Source: Daedaleopsis sinensis
Lineage: Eukaryota > Basidiomycota > Agaricomycetes > Polyporales > Polyporaceae
Assembly: GCA_033807695.1 (NCBI GenBank)
Contig: CM066309.1
Location: 1,736,001-1,800,000, forward strand
Direction: 5' to 3'
DNA: 64,000 bases
Shown: in pieces, positions 24,701 to 37,400 of the stretch
Layout: each line of letters begins with the position of its first letter
How positions within the stretch are numbered: position 1 is the first letter of the stretch
The notes under the pieces: model-generated
The model's database searches: none
What the model was told of the DNA's origin: nothing
Seen by the model: the letters and a program-made list of their open reading frames with translations, nothing else
Made by a program: the position numbers and the translations under genes

Positions 24701-25852
24701 CAGTCGATTCCGTCCATGCATGCGCTAACTGCTCCGTATAGATGTACCAGTCGTAAGTCCTAGTCGAAACGTCCGCTTTGTCACTCGTTCATTCAGTCCC
24801 GTCCGGACAGCCTCCCGGGTGCATATGGCATCCCAGGCGGTCTGTGGCCTTGTGCAATATCGGACGGGGTCGGGAACACAATTGTGAGCGATACATATCT
24901 GGTTCGACTGTTACTGCAGGGCGCTGACAAGGGATTTTACCCTTATTGTAGGTGATGCCGTCTGCTCGGGATCCGAAGGCGGTCGAAGACGTCCTGCGCA
25001 CAGTCACGACCGAGATGGGCTCTAAGAGCGGCGTCAGTATGGCGCCTCTCACGCGCGCGACGTGCACTCGGTACGGCGTCCCGCACACAGTCTCGCAGGC
25101 GTGGCGGATCGGCCGCGCTATCGCCCTGGCGAGGAAGGCGAACGACCTGAAGGGAATCCCTCGGGCTATTCTAGAGCTGCAGAACGGCACATGCTTGTTC
25201 GTTGGGAAGGTGGTCGACGTACAGAGAGTGAGAAGCCTGGTGTTTGGATTTGGGGCCTGTATGCTAATCGTGTTTCTTATCAGGAGGTCCGCAAGGGTTT
25301 CACCTGGGGCGAGGTGACAATCGTGCCGCTGCTTGGAGAAGAAGAGGAAGACGCAGATGCGACACCGAGCTTGACACTTCCCGTGAAGCCGGATGACAAG
25401 CTTGTTATTCCTTTCCAGAACGAGAACCTTTACGCGTATATCGTGTCTGCCGACGGAGAGAGGCAGGTGCGTCGTACACTTAATTCCCGGCTGATGACTC
25501 GCCGTTCACGTCTATGCCCACCTGTGTGCAACATAGATCCACGCCACGGTTCCCGATCTCATCACCGTGCTTGACTCGCAGAACGGCGCTCCGCTCGGCA
25601 CTCCCGAGTACAGATATGGTCTGCGCGTTACCGTGATTGCGCTGGCGGGACACCCTAGCTGGATCACACCAGAGGGACTGCGATGCGGTGGCCCTGGAGC
25701 ATTTGGGTGAGTTGGCAAACTATTTCACCACTTAGGAATGAGACATGCCTGATACCACTGTGCCATCCAGGCTGAATGACGTCCCATTCGTTCCTGTTGG
25801 GTCCTACAAGGATCCTAAGAGTGTTGTCGCGGAATATGCTGATACAGCCTGA
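21745..25852 (+). CDS. Hydantoinase/oxoprolinase-DUF917 fusion protein
   Basis: It combines the hydantoinase A/oxoprolinase fold with a C-terminal DUF917 domain. Related enzymes open cyclic amides such as hydantoins or 5-oxoproline, often with ATP; the true substrate is unknown. A 19-exon model from ATG 21745 to TGA 25852 is phase-consistent and gives 1,002 residues. The N-terminal domain has GVDVGGTNTDGVLID, SIGTTAFINAVLE and RELGPTVNVVCSRD. The ATPase-like core has VVDIGGTTTDVGVLLPSGFP, IGLGGGSVVR and VGGGSIISPDVL. The DUF917 half (from about residue 610) has GCGVLGTGGGGSPYP, EEIGGGNGVIPM, AYGIPGGLWPCAISDGVGNT and EGLRCGGPGAFG. Two partial copies lie at 7330-8374 and 17462-18123; this is the only complete one. 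Confidence 0.9.
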
Positions 25853-26075
25853 TAGTTGATGCATGATGCTCGGAGGAGATGGTTTAGATACGGAGAAGAA
25901 TGGTTTTCTGCCTTGTGAAGTCTATGTGCCACAATCCATCTTGAACGCCTTCCTAAGTTCCTTTCTTGGTACCTGATCGATGATCCCTAGACGCCTGCCC
26001 TGGGGATGACATCATACCCCAGGTTAGAGTGGGGCACAGATCTAAACTAGTTACACTTACACTCATACCACTACC

Positions 26076-28465
26076 ATGACAGACTATGTGCGACGTCTCG
26101 TATCCGGCAACAAAGCCCGCCACATAGACAACGAGCTCGACGTCGAACTCGGTCAGTACTGCTCTGAACTTCCTTAGCTCACTGATTCCTGGTGAGATGA
26201 GCACTGACCTCGGTCTTCGATCGACATCCAACAAGACCTGGTGTACATTACCGATAATGTCATTGTCATGGGATACCCCGCGACCGGCGTCGAACGTTTC
26301 TATCGCAATCGTAGAGAAGACGCGAAAAAGTTCCTCGAGCACCACCATGGCAAAAACTTCTGGGTCTTCAACTTCTGCCCCATCAAGGAGAACTCGTACC
26401 CCGCGAGTGTCTTCGACGGCAGAGTGAGCCGGTATCCCTTCCCAGACCACCAGTGAGTGTCTTATTGTTCGCTTGATCAGCGGGGCGGTTGTGCGGCCGC
26501 TCGGGACGAGGGCTATGTAGTATATTTCTCATGAGTGGGCGTGTGTGTTGCACTTCACTGCTGTCTGTTGTCTGTGCACTGTCGTTAGTGCTGTCGACAG
26601 TTTCTGTATGCCTGCGTTTCATGCCACTCTCCGTGTTTGCGTACATACGACGACACATGCTAAACAACCCTCTCCAGCGCCCCTCCGTTGGCAATCCTAC
26701 CCTTGATCGCACGGGAAATGCACGTGTGGCTTGATGGCTCACAAGACCGTGTGGCCGTCCTGCACTGCAAAGGTATGGGCTCGCCTCCACCGTCACCGTG
26801 CAACGGGACGCGCGCGCACTCGTACTGACACCCCCGCAACCACGCAGCGGGCAAGGGAAGATCCGGGACAATGGCATGCGCCTACCTGCTCTCGCTCGAC
26901 GTCGCCCCGACCGCGCCGCATATGATGCGCAGCCTGACCGCAGAGGAGCAGGCGAAGAGCCGCGCGGAGCAGGTCATGGACGCCATGCCTGTCGACGAGG
27001 CGGCCGCCGAGGTCATCGGCGCGACCGAGCAATCGGGCGAGGATCTCGTCAAGCTCGAGCTAGCGGACGCCCCTACCACCACCGCCCCTACCGCAGAGCC
27101 CGAGACGCAGAGCCCCGACGACGTCTCCCCCCCGAGCGCGCCGGAGGCGCAGAAGGACAACGCGAAGAAAGACACGGCGAACAGCCTGAGCCACGTGCTC
27201 GACCTGCACACGTCCCGCCGGATGAAGCGGCCCTCGTCCCCGTCGGCGAAGCTCAAGCAGGGCGTGAGCATCCCGAGCCAGCGCCGCTGGCTGTACTACT
27301 GGTCGCTCCTCCTCGCGCACCAGGCCCCGCCCGCCTTCTGGCAGGGCGACGCCAAGTCGGAGCCCGCGGCTGCGGCACGCGCCACGCCGAAGGTCCGGCT
27401 GACGCAGATCCGCGTGCGCATGCGCGAGCTGACGGGCCTGAAGGGCGGGCTCGTGCGCGCGGCGAACGCGCTGCTCGACAACGCGGGGAAGAAGCGGCTC
27501 GACGTGAAGTCGGCGCGGAGCGCGAGCCAGGTGTGGGCGTCGCTCGCGCGGTACGACGACGGCTTCGTGCAGACGCTCGAGCGGTGGGAGCGGCACACGC
27601 GGGACGAGGGCGGGGCGATGGGCGTGCGGCGCGCGGGGTCGGACGCGATGGAGCACGAGGCGGTGGGGGAGCTGTTCGCGGACGGCCGGTGGGACGGCAA
27701 GAAGATGGTGCGGGGCTTTGCGCGCATGGGCAGGCTGGAGGACGAGGACGTGCAGAAGGAGACGACCGACGAGGTGAGTGTCTAGCGAGCGTTGCTGTGC
27801 TGTGGGTTGTGGTTGACCCATTGGCGATTGCCTCGGCGTGCGTAGGATGGGAAAGTAGAGGTTCTGTTGCTACGGCCGCTGACAGGAGACAAGTGGAAGG
27901 ACATCCGGGAGAAGATACAGGCGGACGAGAAGGCCCAGGAGCAGGGAAGCGTTCCAGCGGGCTTCAAAGAAGCGGAGGACCCATCTCTGCAAGATGATGT
28001 CACGCAAACGCTGGAGACTGATGGTGGCGTGGTCCTCGACGCCCACCGAGAAGTACGGGTGAAACTATACCTCGGACAGGTCAGCAAGCAGGCATTGTCA
28101 GCGCGGTCCCAATACTGACGGCGCTGATATTGTTGGTTGCGTAGGTGTTCATGGGATGGTTCTGGTTCATCCCTACCTTCCACATGCCCCATCCGAGGGG
28201 GGTGGACCAGGAGACCGCTACGTTCGTGCTAACGCGGAAAGAGGTCGATTTCCCTGTCGGTATCGGGGCGAACATCGTCGATGTCGCGGTATCGATGGAG
28301 TGGTGCTCCGAGGCTGCAGATGTCGTGGACCCGCCAGAGAGGGTGAACAGCGCGGAGATGGCAGAGGGCAAGGGAGAGCCTACAGGCGTTGCTGCAGCGT
28401 TACCCGCAGTCGTAACTGGCAAGGCGAGAGATATCGCAGATGCCACGCAAGCAGCGGAGGACTGA
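26076..28465 (+). CDS. PTEN-type phosphatidylinositol-3,4,5-trisphosphate 3-phosphatase
   Basis: PTEN removes the 3-phosphate of PIP3 at the plasma membrane and opposes PI3-kinase signalling. Six exons (26076-26151, 26236-26452, 26678-26772, 26848-27773, 27846-28079, 28145-28465) give 622 residues. The N-terminus VRRLVSGNKAR, then DLVYITDNVIVMGYPATGVE and FWVFNFCPIKENSYP, follow the family. The catalytic P-loop at about residues 126-135 reads HCKAGKGRSG; the usual last Thr is Ser, a mild change. A C2-like domain follows (KVEVLLLRPLTGDKW, MGWFWFIPTFHM). A long acidic, Pro/Thr-rich insert of about 100 residues separates the phosphatase from the next part, making the protein longer than human PTEN (403). 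Confidence 0.92.
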
Positions 28466-30117
28466 TGACCCTGGAATGGTTCGAGTACGACTGCGTGCAG
28501 AATTTGTGCTTGGATCAGCAGGGATGTAATGCTAGTCTCATACCAGTTTCGAAGATCCGACCCTGCGCTCCATGCATGAGTACGCCTTCAAGTCGACAAT
28601 CGGACGGATTTCAATACGTACTGCGCGTGCTTAGCATATATACCAACTGTATGACTGGTTTGACCGAACTGTAGACGGCCATTGTCAAGTAAGTGGTTCC
28701 GATCAATCACGAGGACTGATGTGCAAGGATGTGATGTGTTGCAGTGCATTGCAGATGGAGAGTGTTGGTCCCGATGCGACGGCGCGCTTGCCTCGAGAGG
28801 TTTAGCGGATGGAAGCAGTGGTCCAAAGAGTGCTTGCGTGGGAGGCCCGCTGCGCTGCGCTGACTCAACCAGTGTGCACAGTTGGCGTATGTGCACGCAG
28901 GATGGCGCTGACCCAGCGCTGACCTGAGGGACAAAAATATGATCTAACGCTGACCGACTGCGGACTCACTAGTACCAGTATATGCACATATACGCATGCT
29001 CCGAGAGGACTGGATGCTGAAACGGCGCCGACGGTGGCTGTGAGAGCGCAACGACGGTCAGTAAGCATCTGGTAAGCACACCCCTCTGTGTAATGTCAGA
29101 CGTTTGAATGGGGGTAGTACGATTTGGCTGGACGACCGACCGGGGACATATGTGTCAGGCCTGCAGTTGCAAGTTGTACCAACTTGAACAGTATTTTTTT
29201 GATATTTGTGCGCGGTCGTCCGCCGGTCGTCGTCGTGTACTTATCTGGACTCGTAGGCTCGGATGGTGAGAGAGAAACATCATGCATCATGCACTGGTTC
29301 GAGTTTTTCCAAACGAATCCGGCTAGGTAGTCGAGAAGCGTGGCTAGTGAACTAGTGAAATATCAAGCGAGCGAGCTTCCTGAAGAACTTACCGAGGTGG
29401 ATGTCGGACGCATTGCGTGTCGTGTCAGATTTCACCGTAGCGTGGATGATGGGCTGTAATGTTATATGGGCTATGCGCAGGATTCGAATTCATGTGTGGT
29501 AGTAGGCCGCTCCGGGGCATGTTGTGTTCCTGGAAGCCGAAAGTGCAATAAACTTAAAGTGACGCCACAGTCTGCCACAGTCTGAGCCGGCAAAATTATT
29601 GGGTCGGCATGGGGAGGGCGCGGACCCCTGACAACGCCTGATCCAAATGCGGAGGCTTTTGGGCTCTCCAGGGACCGCGGCGGTCTCGGCGTTCCTTTGG
29701 AGTCCGGGGTCCTGATAAGTCCAGTGTTGCCGGGCCGTCTAGCCGAGAACACGGCCCTGGCTTTCGTTTCCCCCAATGCTCCCCCAACCCGCGATATGAC
29801 AGGTGCGAATTGGAAGAGGCGTCAGCGGTTCTGTTTAGTCTTGCCTTGTCTGCGCGTGGTCTGTGCACTGGACCGGGCGTGTGAGTGGGAGAGCACGAGA
29901 GCGATGGTGGTGGGAAGAGAAGCCGGCGGGAGGATACTGTCGACTTATCACCGCGAGACTGATGGAGGTGGATCGGAGATAAGGATCTGGTCGGGTGTGC
30001 TATATGGGGAGAAGCGCGCTTGATGGGAGGAAGAACGGTTAGCGCTGCATTGCGGACCAGCCACGATTTGGGAGACTGAATGTACAAATCACCCCGACGG
30101 TTCTCACCACTCGCCGC
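28466..30117. other. Intergenic after PTEN
   Basis: About 1.65 kb with only short, low-quality open frames. GC-rich inverted segments occur near 29615-29720 (CGGACCCC against GGGGTCC). Nothing else is recognised. Confidence 0.45.
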
Positions 30118-32377
30118 ATGCCCTGGCCGCTGCTTCCTCCTCCCCTCCCTCCTACCACCATCTCCCGCACGGAAGGACTGTACATATCGTAGCCGTCCCA
30201 GACGGCGCCCTCATGCTGCACCCAGGGCATGCTCGCCTTTGGCTTTAAGGTTGCATGGTTCTTTCTCTCCCTAACAGGTCAGTACTATCGTCTTCATCGC
30301 CCGCTTCCTGAGCCTCCGACTCACTTCGCCTTCGAATCAAAGGTTTTCTAAGCAGCGTCGCTGCCCTTCCTGCCTTCGCGCAGGCGCTGGGCGGATACCT
30401 CATCCCTGTCCTCTACACCTGCACCAACTTCGTTCTCCAAGGCCTCTTTTGCCTCGGTAAGTCTCTTCCGTTCCGCAAGGGCAGGACAACGAATGACCGT
30501 CTGCGGTGGAAAGGGATGGTGTGGAGAATGGATCCTGTTAGGATGCCTCGAGCGTTTTGTGTGGGTGAGTGCTAATCTCTCCTCGGCCCCGCCCTTGCTG
30601 CGCCTTCCCGTCGATCCCCTGGGACCCGACTGACACTTGTGGCTTGTCAGCACAACCCAACTTGCTAGGGATTGCTTGGGCGTTCATGACCGCCATCACA
30701 AGCTCCATGGCGATCTGTACCTCCTGTGCAATCCTCCGCCCAGCAGGTGGGCTCCCGGCCACCCCGGCGTACATGTAAGCGTCCCACCAAAGTCCCCCAT
30801 CACACGCGACAGAAACTCATGTCCATCTAGCCGAAGCGTTCTGAGATGGCATCCGGCGTGTCTGCTAATGGCTTTCATCCCGATGGCCGCTTTCACTGCG
30901 TACCTGATTCTTACTCTGCGTTTTGACGCCGTGCAGCCCGTCGATGGAATGGCTTGCGACTCAACGAACCCAGTCTGGTACGATCATCTCATATCTCTCC
31001 CAGCATGAATGTATTGACATTCCTACTCGACAAGGGTTCGTCTCCTAAGTTATGCTGGGGTTCCGCTGCTCCTCGCCCTCCCGTCATTCGTTCTGACATG
31101 CACAGCAGCATACCAGTTCCACGCTCGCTCGCCCCGTCACAGTCAATCGTTCCCCCGTCATAACGACCACTTCACTCCCGTCCCTCTTCGGCGACAATCC
31201 AAATACAGACTAAGTAGTAATAGCTGGCACGAGACGAAGGACTTCGAACCAGCACCCGACGCTGACAGTTCGATGCCCCCGCTCTCTAATACTCTCACTC
31301 GCCCGAGCGTAGATCAACGCAGCACGACGCCTTCAGGCACCATCATCGTCGAAGCCATCCCTTCTCCTCCCGACTCCCTATCCTCCGCCCGCGGCAGAAC
31401 GGCAGTAGGACGCGCACCAATCAGTCCTGGTGTCGCGAATATGCGGTACCACCTCCCCTTTCAGTGGCAGCCGCGGTCACCCACCCCTCGCTCCTCCAGC
31501 GATCCTCTACGCGGCTCCCCAGACCAAAGCTACTACAGACATACCCCGTCTCCCCTGGTGTTTGCTTCACCCGGCCACGGACGACACACTACAACAATTT
31601 CAGTCACCCCCGAGCCTATACAGCGTCTCTACGACGCAGCGCCGTGGCTGAAGGACGAGAAGGCTTATATGCGCCAGCTGGATCGAGAGCACGCACGTAA
31701 ACACGACGCGAACGCGATGAACGACCACGACCACGACGAAGATGACGATGCCGATGCGATCAGCGGCGAGCTGCAGTGGGTCAGGAACTCGGGCGACAGC
31801 GCGCCTACGGTCAAGTCCGAGCTCGAGTTCGCGCGGATGCCCCAACAGGAGCCGTTCGTCGAGGAAGGACGGCGATCTTTTGTTCCAGATGGTGAGTACC
31901 GACCGTCGCCCACATCTGACCCGTTCCTTTCCTTTCTTTTCCCCTACCCCTTGCGCCTGCTGTCCATCTCCCCCTCTACCCCCACTCCCCATCTTCTGTC
32001 GCGCCCCATCTTCTATCCACTCTCCTTCTCTCCTTCTCTCCGTCCCTGAGATCTGATCCCGCATGCCCGCGTACTATACTGACCGGCCTCCGACAGCCTC
32101 GACGTACGACGCCGGGCTCACAGAGCCGCCAATACCCGACCTGGCGCGGACGGTGTGGCGGATGCTGTTCTTCCAGCTCTTCGCGGCCGCGGCGCAGATC
32201 GTCGCCCCCGTGACCTCGCTCGTCGACATGTTCGCGCAGCGTTCGCCGCCCGCGCCGTTCGGCACGCAGCACGTCGCGCTGCTCCTTGTCGTGTGGGCGC
32301 CGCCCCTCGCGTTTGGGGTCCGCGTCCTCCCCTTCCCCTTCCCCCTCCCGTGGCGGCGCGCCGGCATCGCGCGCTAG
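30118..32377 (+). CDS. Polytopic membrane protein, possible 7TM/GPCR-like, 5' end uncertain
   Basis: Several spliced hydrophobic segments form a multi-pass membrane protein: LGGYLIPVLYTCTNFVLQGL, LLGIAWAFMTAITSSMAICT, ACLLMAFIPMAAFTAYLILT, VRLLSYAGVPLLLALPSFVL and, after an intron at about 31891-32096, ALLLVVWAPPLAFGVRVLPF. Between the last groups lies a loop of about 250 residues rich in Ser/Pro and an acidic run (DHDHDEDDDADA). The arrangement resembles fungal seven-transmembrane receptors, with basic residues flanking the helices, but no specific receptor family is proven. Splice borders are clear from about 30380 on. The first exon is doubtful: the ATG at 30118 runs into a stop unless spliced, so the true start may differ. 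Confidence 0.65.
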
Positions 32378-33110
32378 CCGGACGTGAATTCCGGTGCCAC
32401 GGAGGCTGTCTGCTTCCGCTTCTGCTTCCCGCTTGCCACACATACAATCGATCCTTCGTCACGGTTTCGCGACGCGCGTGCGCGCGGTGTATACTTGGTC
32501 CAATGGTGTCTCTCTCTCCCCGTGTCCTCGCGTTTCTCATCCTCTCCGCTCCGCTCCTCTCCCCTCCCCCGCCGCCGTCGTTGTAGGCAAGCACCTTCCT
32601 CTGTTCTGCTCTGCTATACCCTATGTAGGAGTAATGTCTTTCTTATCCCCACACACGTCGTTCTGCACCGTAATTTCATACCCCCACCCCCACCCCCGCG
32701 CCCGCTCTCCCACTCCGCCTGTTCCCGCAGGTCCCACCCCCTCTCCTTGTACGTTGCCCCAGCCCCAGCCCCAGCCCCAACCGAGGCGCGCCGCTATCGT
32801 CGCAGGCCTTGCGTCCCCGTCGACTCCTTCCCGTGTACTGTAGGTCCCACATGTGTTCGGGATCCGCTTACCTCTCTCTCTTTCACACTCTGCCTTCCGG
32901 TTCCGTCTGTACTTGTACCATGCAATGGAGGAAAGGAGCCAAGATGCTTAGAATTCAGTTCTGGTCTCAGTGCGGGGTGCGGATGTGCGGAAGTGCGGAC
33001 GTGCGTGCGAGTAAAAGTAAGTTGAAGTACTAGGGAGAGCGAGCGGTCACGGTGGCGATACAAGAAGGAAGCATGAATGATACAAGGCGATAGGTTGATA
33101 GATACCCAGC
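32378..33110. other. Intergenic with CCCCAG microsatellite
   Basis: Convergent 3' flanks of the membrane-protein and CBS genes. About four CCCCAG units lie at 32757-32780 in a C-rich tract. No gene is supported. Confidence 0.55.
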
Positions 33111-34131
33111 TCAGAACCCGCGGCGCGAAACAAACTTCTGCAAATGGCCACGGCGGGATCAGTTAGGGCCAGGACTGCTGCGGCGCGCCACATGCAACAG
33201 CGAGACCAACGGAGACAGGGACGTACCTCCAGGTCTTGCGATGTGACGACCCCGAGCACGAACTTGCGCTCCCAGTCCGTGACGATGGCGAAGATGTTGT
33301 CGTCGAGGAAGTGCTTGAGCTCCGCGAGGGGCGTCGAGGGCGTGATGACCGTGTATGGATTCCCCGCCGTCCGCTTGAACTTCGTCATGTACGTCTGCAC
33401 CTTGTCGTCCTGCGGGCACAACGACATGGGAAGGCGTTTCCGCGTTGAGCACAAGGCTGCTCTATCTGATTCCGGGGATGGCGGGGGAGGAGAGGAGGGG
33501 GGACTCACGGGGTGCGCCTGGTTTCCTTCCCACTTCGCCTTGAGGACGGCGACGTCGATGTATCCGAGCAGCTTCCGCTTGCGGTCGAGGACTCTGGCAG
33601 AAGCAGGTGCGACACCGCGACGTCAGCACGACGGCGCACCGACGCGGCGGGTGAGACCCCAGAGGAGGATAAGGACTATGGGCACGGTACCCGCGCCGAT
33701 TCGGGCGTAGAGCTGCGGCTTCGCGAAGTCGAGCTCTGGCGCAGCGCACTCGCTTCGAGCGCGCGCCACTACGCGAGATGCGAGACGCGGCACGGGCGAG
33801 GACCGCGATCGGAGAAGACGGAGATAAGTAGGGACGGGGGTGGCACTCACGGGATGTGGGAGAAGTCGCGCTCGTAGGCCATCTCTATCGCGCGTGAGAT
33901 GGCCTCGTCCGCAGGGAGCGCGAAGGCCGGGGGCAGTTGCAGGTCCTAAGTCACGGTGCGTCCATATCCATGACCGGGTCGCGGGGTACGTGTGAGCGTC
34001 GGGATCGCTTCACGGAGCACGGACGGGACGCTGACCTCGACGACTGCTCCCCGGTAGACATCTGGTGGCGGCAGACCCGGAGCGAATGCTGCTGCCGGCT
34101 GAGAGCTTGCGAGCACGGAGCTTGTTGCCAT
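33111..34131 (-). CDS. Small CBS-domain protein
   Basis: Five exons (34131-34036, 33945-33851, 33593-33509, 33409-33227, 33137-33111) give 161 residues containing a pair of CBS motifs and almost nothing else. CBS pairs usually bind adenosine nucleotides and act as energy sensors or regulators. Visible blocks are YRGAVVEDLQLPPAFALP, IEMAYERDFSHIPVLDRKRK, LGYIDVAVLKAKWEGN, PYTVITPSTPLAELKHFL and FAIVTDWERKFVLGVVTSQD, ending NF-less as KFVSRRGF. There is no catalytic domain, so this is not cystathionine beta-synthase itself. The partner is unknown. Its start is about 320 bp from the Rpn1 gene start, in divergent orientation. Confidence 0.85.
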
Positions 34132-34453
34132 TTCGCGAGAAGAAGGTGCAAGGCAGGTAGATCGGTAAGAGTAGAGTAGAGAGCAGAAGGACGCGCAGAG
34201 CTATGCGGAGGAGGTTTTAGTAGCAGGTCTCAAAGGGAATCAGGCCATCCGAGTCGTCTTGAGTCGTACAATCCTCGCAATTGGCCACTATTCGACCTCG
34301 GCAACGCCCGAGCGGTCCGGAGAATGATCCCAGCGCGTAGATAAACCCCAGAATAGGGTCTGTAAGCGACGTGCACTGACGCGTCGCGTCCACTGCTTGC
34401 ACGCTCGCTCTGCATCTCCGCTTTACTCTCCCGCCACCTCTTCCTCCGTCATC

Positions 34454-37400
34454 ATGCCCGAACCAACCAAGTTTGCCATTCCTGTTCCCTCCGAGGATCC
34501 AAAGAAGAAGAAGCCGGAAGAGAAACCCGAGGAGGACGTCAAGGACGGCACATCCAAGAAGAAGGATGAAGAGAAGGAAGGGGAAGACCTGGTACGTGAT
34601 TTTCGAGTGGTCGAGGTATCGCGTGTCTCACTAGATGGTCATCGTAGTCCGAAGAGGATCTTCAGCTCAAGAACGAGCTCGAGATGCTCATTGAACGTCT
34701 GCGGGTAAGTCCTAGAGGATGCGTTAGGGACGCGTACGCGTACTGACTGTGGCTACGCCCAGGAACCTAACACCGAGCTGTACCGGCCAGCTCTGGAGAC
34801 TCTTCGGACACTCATAAGGACATCAACGTCCTCGATGACGTCTGTCCCGAAACCTCTCAAGTTCCTCCATCCTCATTACCTTGACCTACAATCGCTGTAC
34901 GAAACATGGTCTCCGTCGGAAAACAAGGTACGCGTCACATAATATCGAGCATTCTGTGATATCTTCAGGAATGCTCAAGGCTCGCTCAGAGTCTCTTCGC
35001 GGACATGCTCTCTGTTCTCGCCATGACCTATTCCGACACCCAACCCCGAGGGACGCTGCGCTATCGCTTGCTCTCCGCGCAACTCAGCCCCTTGTCCCCA
35101 TTGTCGGAACCAGGCTCATGGGGTCACGAATACGTGCGCCATCTAGCAGCTGAACTTGGTGAGGAATACAACTCGCGCGAGTTCGACGAAGCCGGTATGG
35201 AGATGGCCACGGAGGAGAGCAAGATCCCCGGCACTGTGGACGACCTGAGAGCACTCGCGATGCAGTGCGTAACTTTCTTGCTCCAGCACAATGCCGAGCC
35301 GGACGCAGTGGACCTACTCGAGGAGCTTGAGATCGTGGATCGCATTGTGGAAGTTGTGGATGAGAATACCTATGAGCGTGTATGCCAATACATGATTCGG
35401 TAAGTGTTCAGCAGTCTTGTCTCCGAACATGCACGCTCAAGGTGTTGTCTAGTTGCGTCAACCTGCTTCCACCACCCGACGACATTTCCTTCTTGAGGAC
35501 CGCGCATAGCATATACGCGAAGAACAACAAGTTCCCACAAGCGCTCTCCCTTGCAATACGCTTGGGCGACCCAGAACTCATCCGCAGTGACTTCAACACA
35601 CCAGCAAATCCCACTATGAAGAAGCAGCTCGCCTTCATTCTTGCACGAGCGCAGGTCCCCAAGGAGTGGATTGAGACCCCCGCGGAGGATGGGATGGACG
35701 ACGGCGAGTCCGAGCTTCCAGAGGAGATCCTTGACTGCCTCAGCAACACTCGCCTCAGCACACAGTTCAAGGAGTTCGGCAAAGAACTCAATGTACTGGA
35801 ACCCAAGAGTCTCGAAGATGTTTACAAGTCACATCTTGAGAACACCCGTACGTTTCACGCTCACACTACTCGTCCAGTGTGACATCCCTCTGACACGGCT
35901 TCCAGGGACAACAACTTCCAATGTCGACTCTGCAAAGGCGAACCTTGCGGGAACCTTCGTCAATGCGTTCGTCAATGCCGGTTTCGGCAACGAGAAACTC
36001 ATGGCGAAGGCCGAAGAAGGCAGCAGTTGGGTATACAAGAACAAGGATCACGGCATGCTCAGCGCCGCCGCGAGTCTGGGTCTCAGTCTGCTGTGGGACG
36101 TCGACGACGGTTTCTCCCAGGTCGACAAGTACACATACTCGTCCGAGGAGTACATCAAGGCTGGCGCGATGCTCGCTACCGGTATTCTGAGCTCCGGCGT
36201 CCACAACGAGGCAGACGCGGCCCTCGCGCTGCTCAGCGACTACATCGAGAACAGGTCTGTCCCGCTGAGAACCTCTGCGATCGTCGGTCTTGGACTTGCG
36301 TATGCTGGCGCCCAACGAGAGGACATCATGGGTCTGCTCTTGCCTATCGTTGCGGATGACGGTGTGTCTATGGAAGTTGCGTCATTGGCTTCGCTTGCAC
36401 TCGGGTTCATCTTTGTTGGGAGCGGCAACGGCGAGGTCGCCAGTACGGTCCTTCTGGCGCTCATGGAGCGTCATGAGCGTGATCCCAAGCAGCTCGATGA
36501 GAAGTGGGCGCGCTACATGGTTCTTGGTCTCGCACTGCTCTACCTCGGTATGTCCACGCCTTCAGAATGCCGTCTAGACCACTAGCGTCTTAACATGGAT
36601 GTCTTGAACAGGTCTGCAGGAGGGCTCCGATGCGACCATCGCTACTCTGAAGGCGATAGATCACTCTATCTCGCAAACAGCTGTCGTCCTCGTCGACATG
36701 TGCTCGTTCGCGGGTTCTGGTAACGTCTTGAAGGTCCAGGAGCTCCTACACTACTGCGACGAGCACATCGACAAGACACCGAAGGACAAGAAGGACGATA
36801 AGGATGACAAGGACGACAAGGATGCAACTCCTGAGGAACCTGTTAAGGACGATACCTTCCAGGCCTTCGCCGTCATCGGGATTGCGCTCGTAGCGATGGG
36901 TGAGGAAATTGGCTCGGAAATGTCTCTCCGACAGTTCAACCATCTCGTAAGTATACTACCTATCCATTCTGTTACCCTCTGCTCATCCGCGCACAGATGC
37001 ACTACGGCGAGCCAACCATCCGGAAAGCCGTTCCCCTCGCTCTCGGTCTCGTCAGCGCATCAAATCCACAACTTCCCATGATGGACACCCTCTCGAAATA
37101 CAGCCACGACAACGACCTCCAGGTCGCGCTCAACGCTATCTTCGCGATGGGTCTCATCGGGGCGGGGACGAACAACGCGCGGCTAGCACAGATGCTGCGA
37201 CAACTCGCGGGCTACTACTACAAGGAGCCCGACTGCCTGTTCATGGTCCGGATAGCGCAGGGTCTGGTGCACATGGGCAAGGGCACGATCACGATCAACC
37301 CCTTCTTCTCGGACCGGACAATCATGAGCAGGACGGCGGTCGCGGGGCTTCTGGCCACCCTGACGGCGTTCACAGAAACCAAAGGCTGTAAGTGATCTAT

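Noticed and set aside
26798..27997. 399-codon plus-strand frame in the PTEN region
   Set aside because: Arg/Ala/Gly-rich alternative frame created by GC-rich codons of the PTEN exon.
29465..29500. GGATTCGAATTC resembling a tRNA T-arm (also near 57520)
   Set aside because: No matching D-arm, anticodon arm or acceptor stem could be folded around it.
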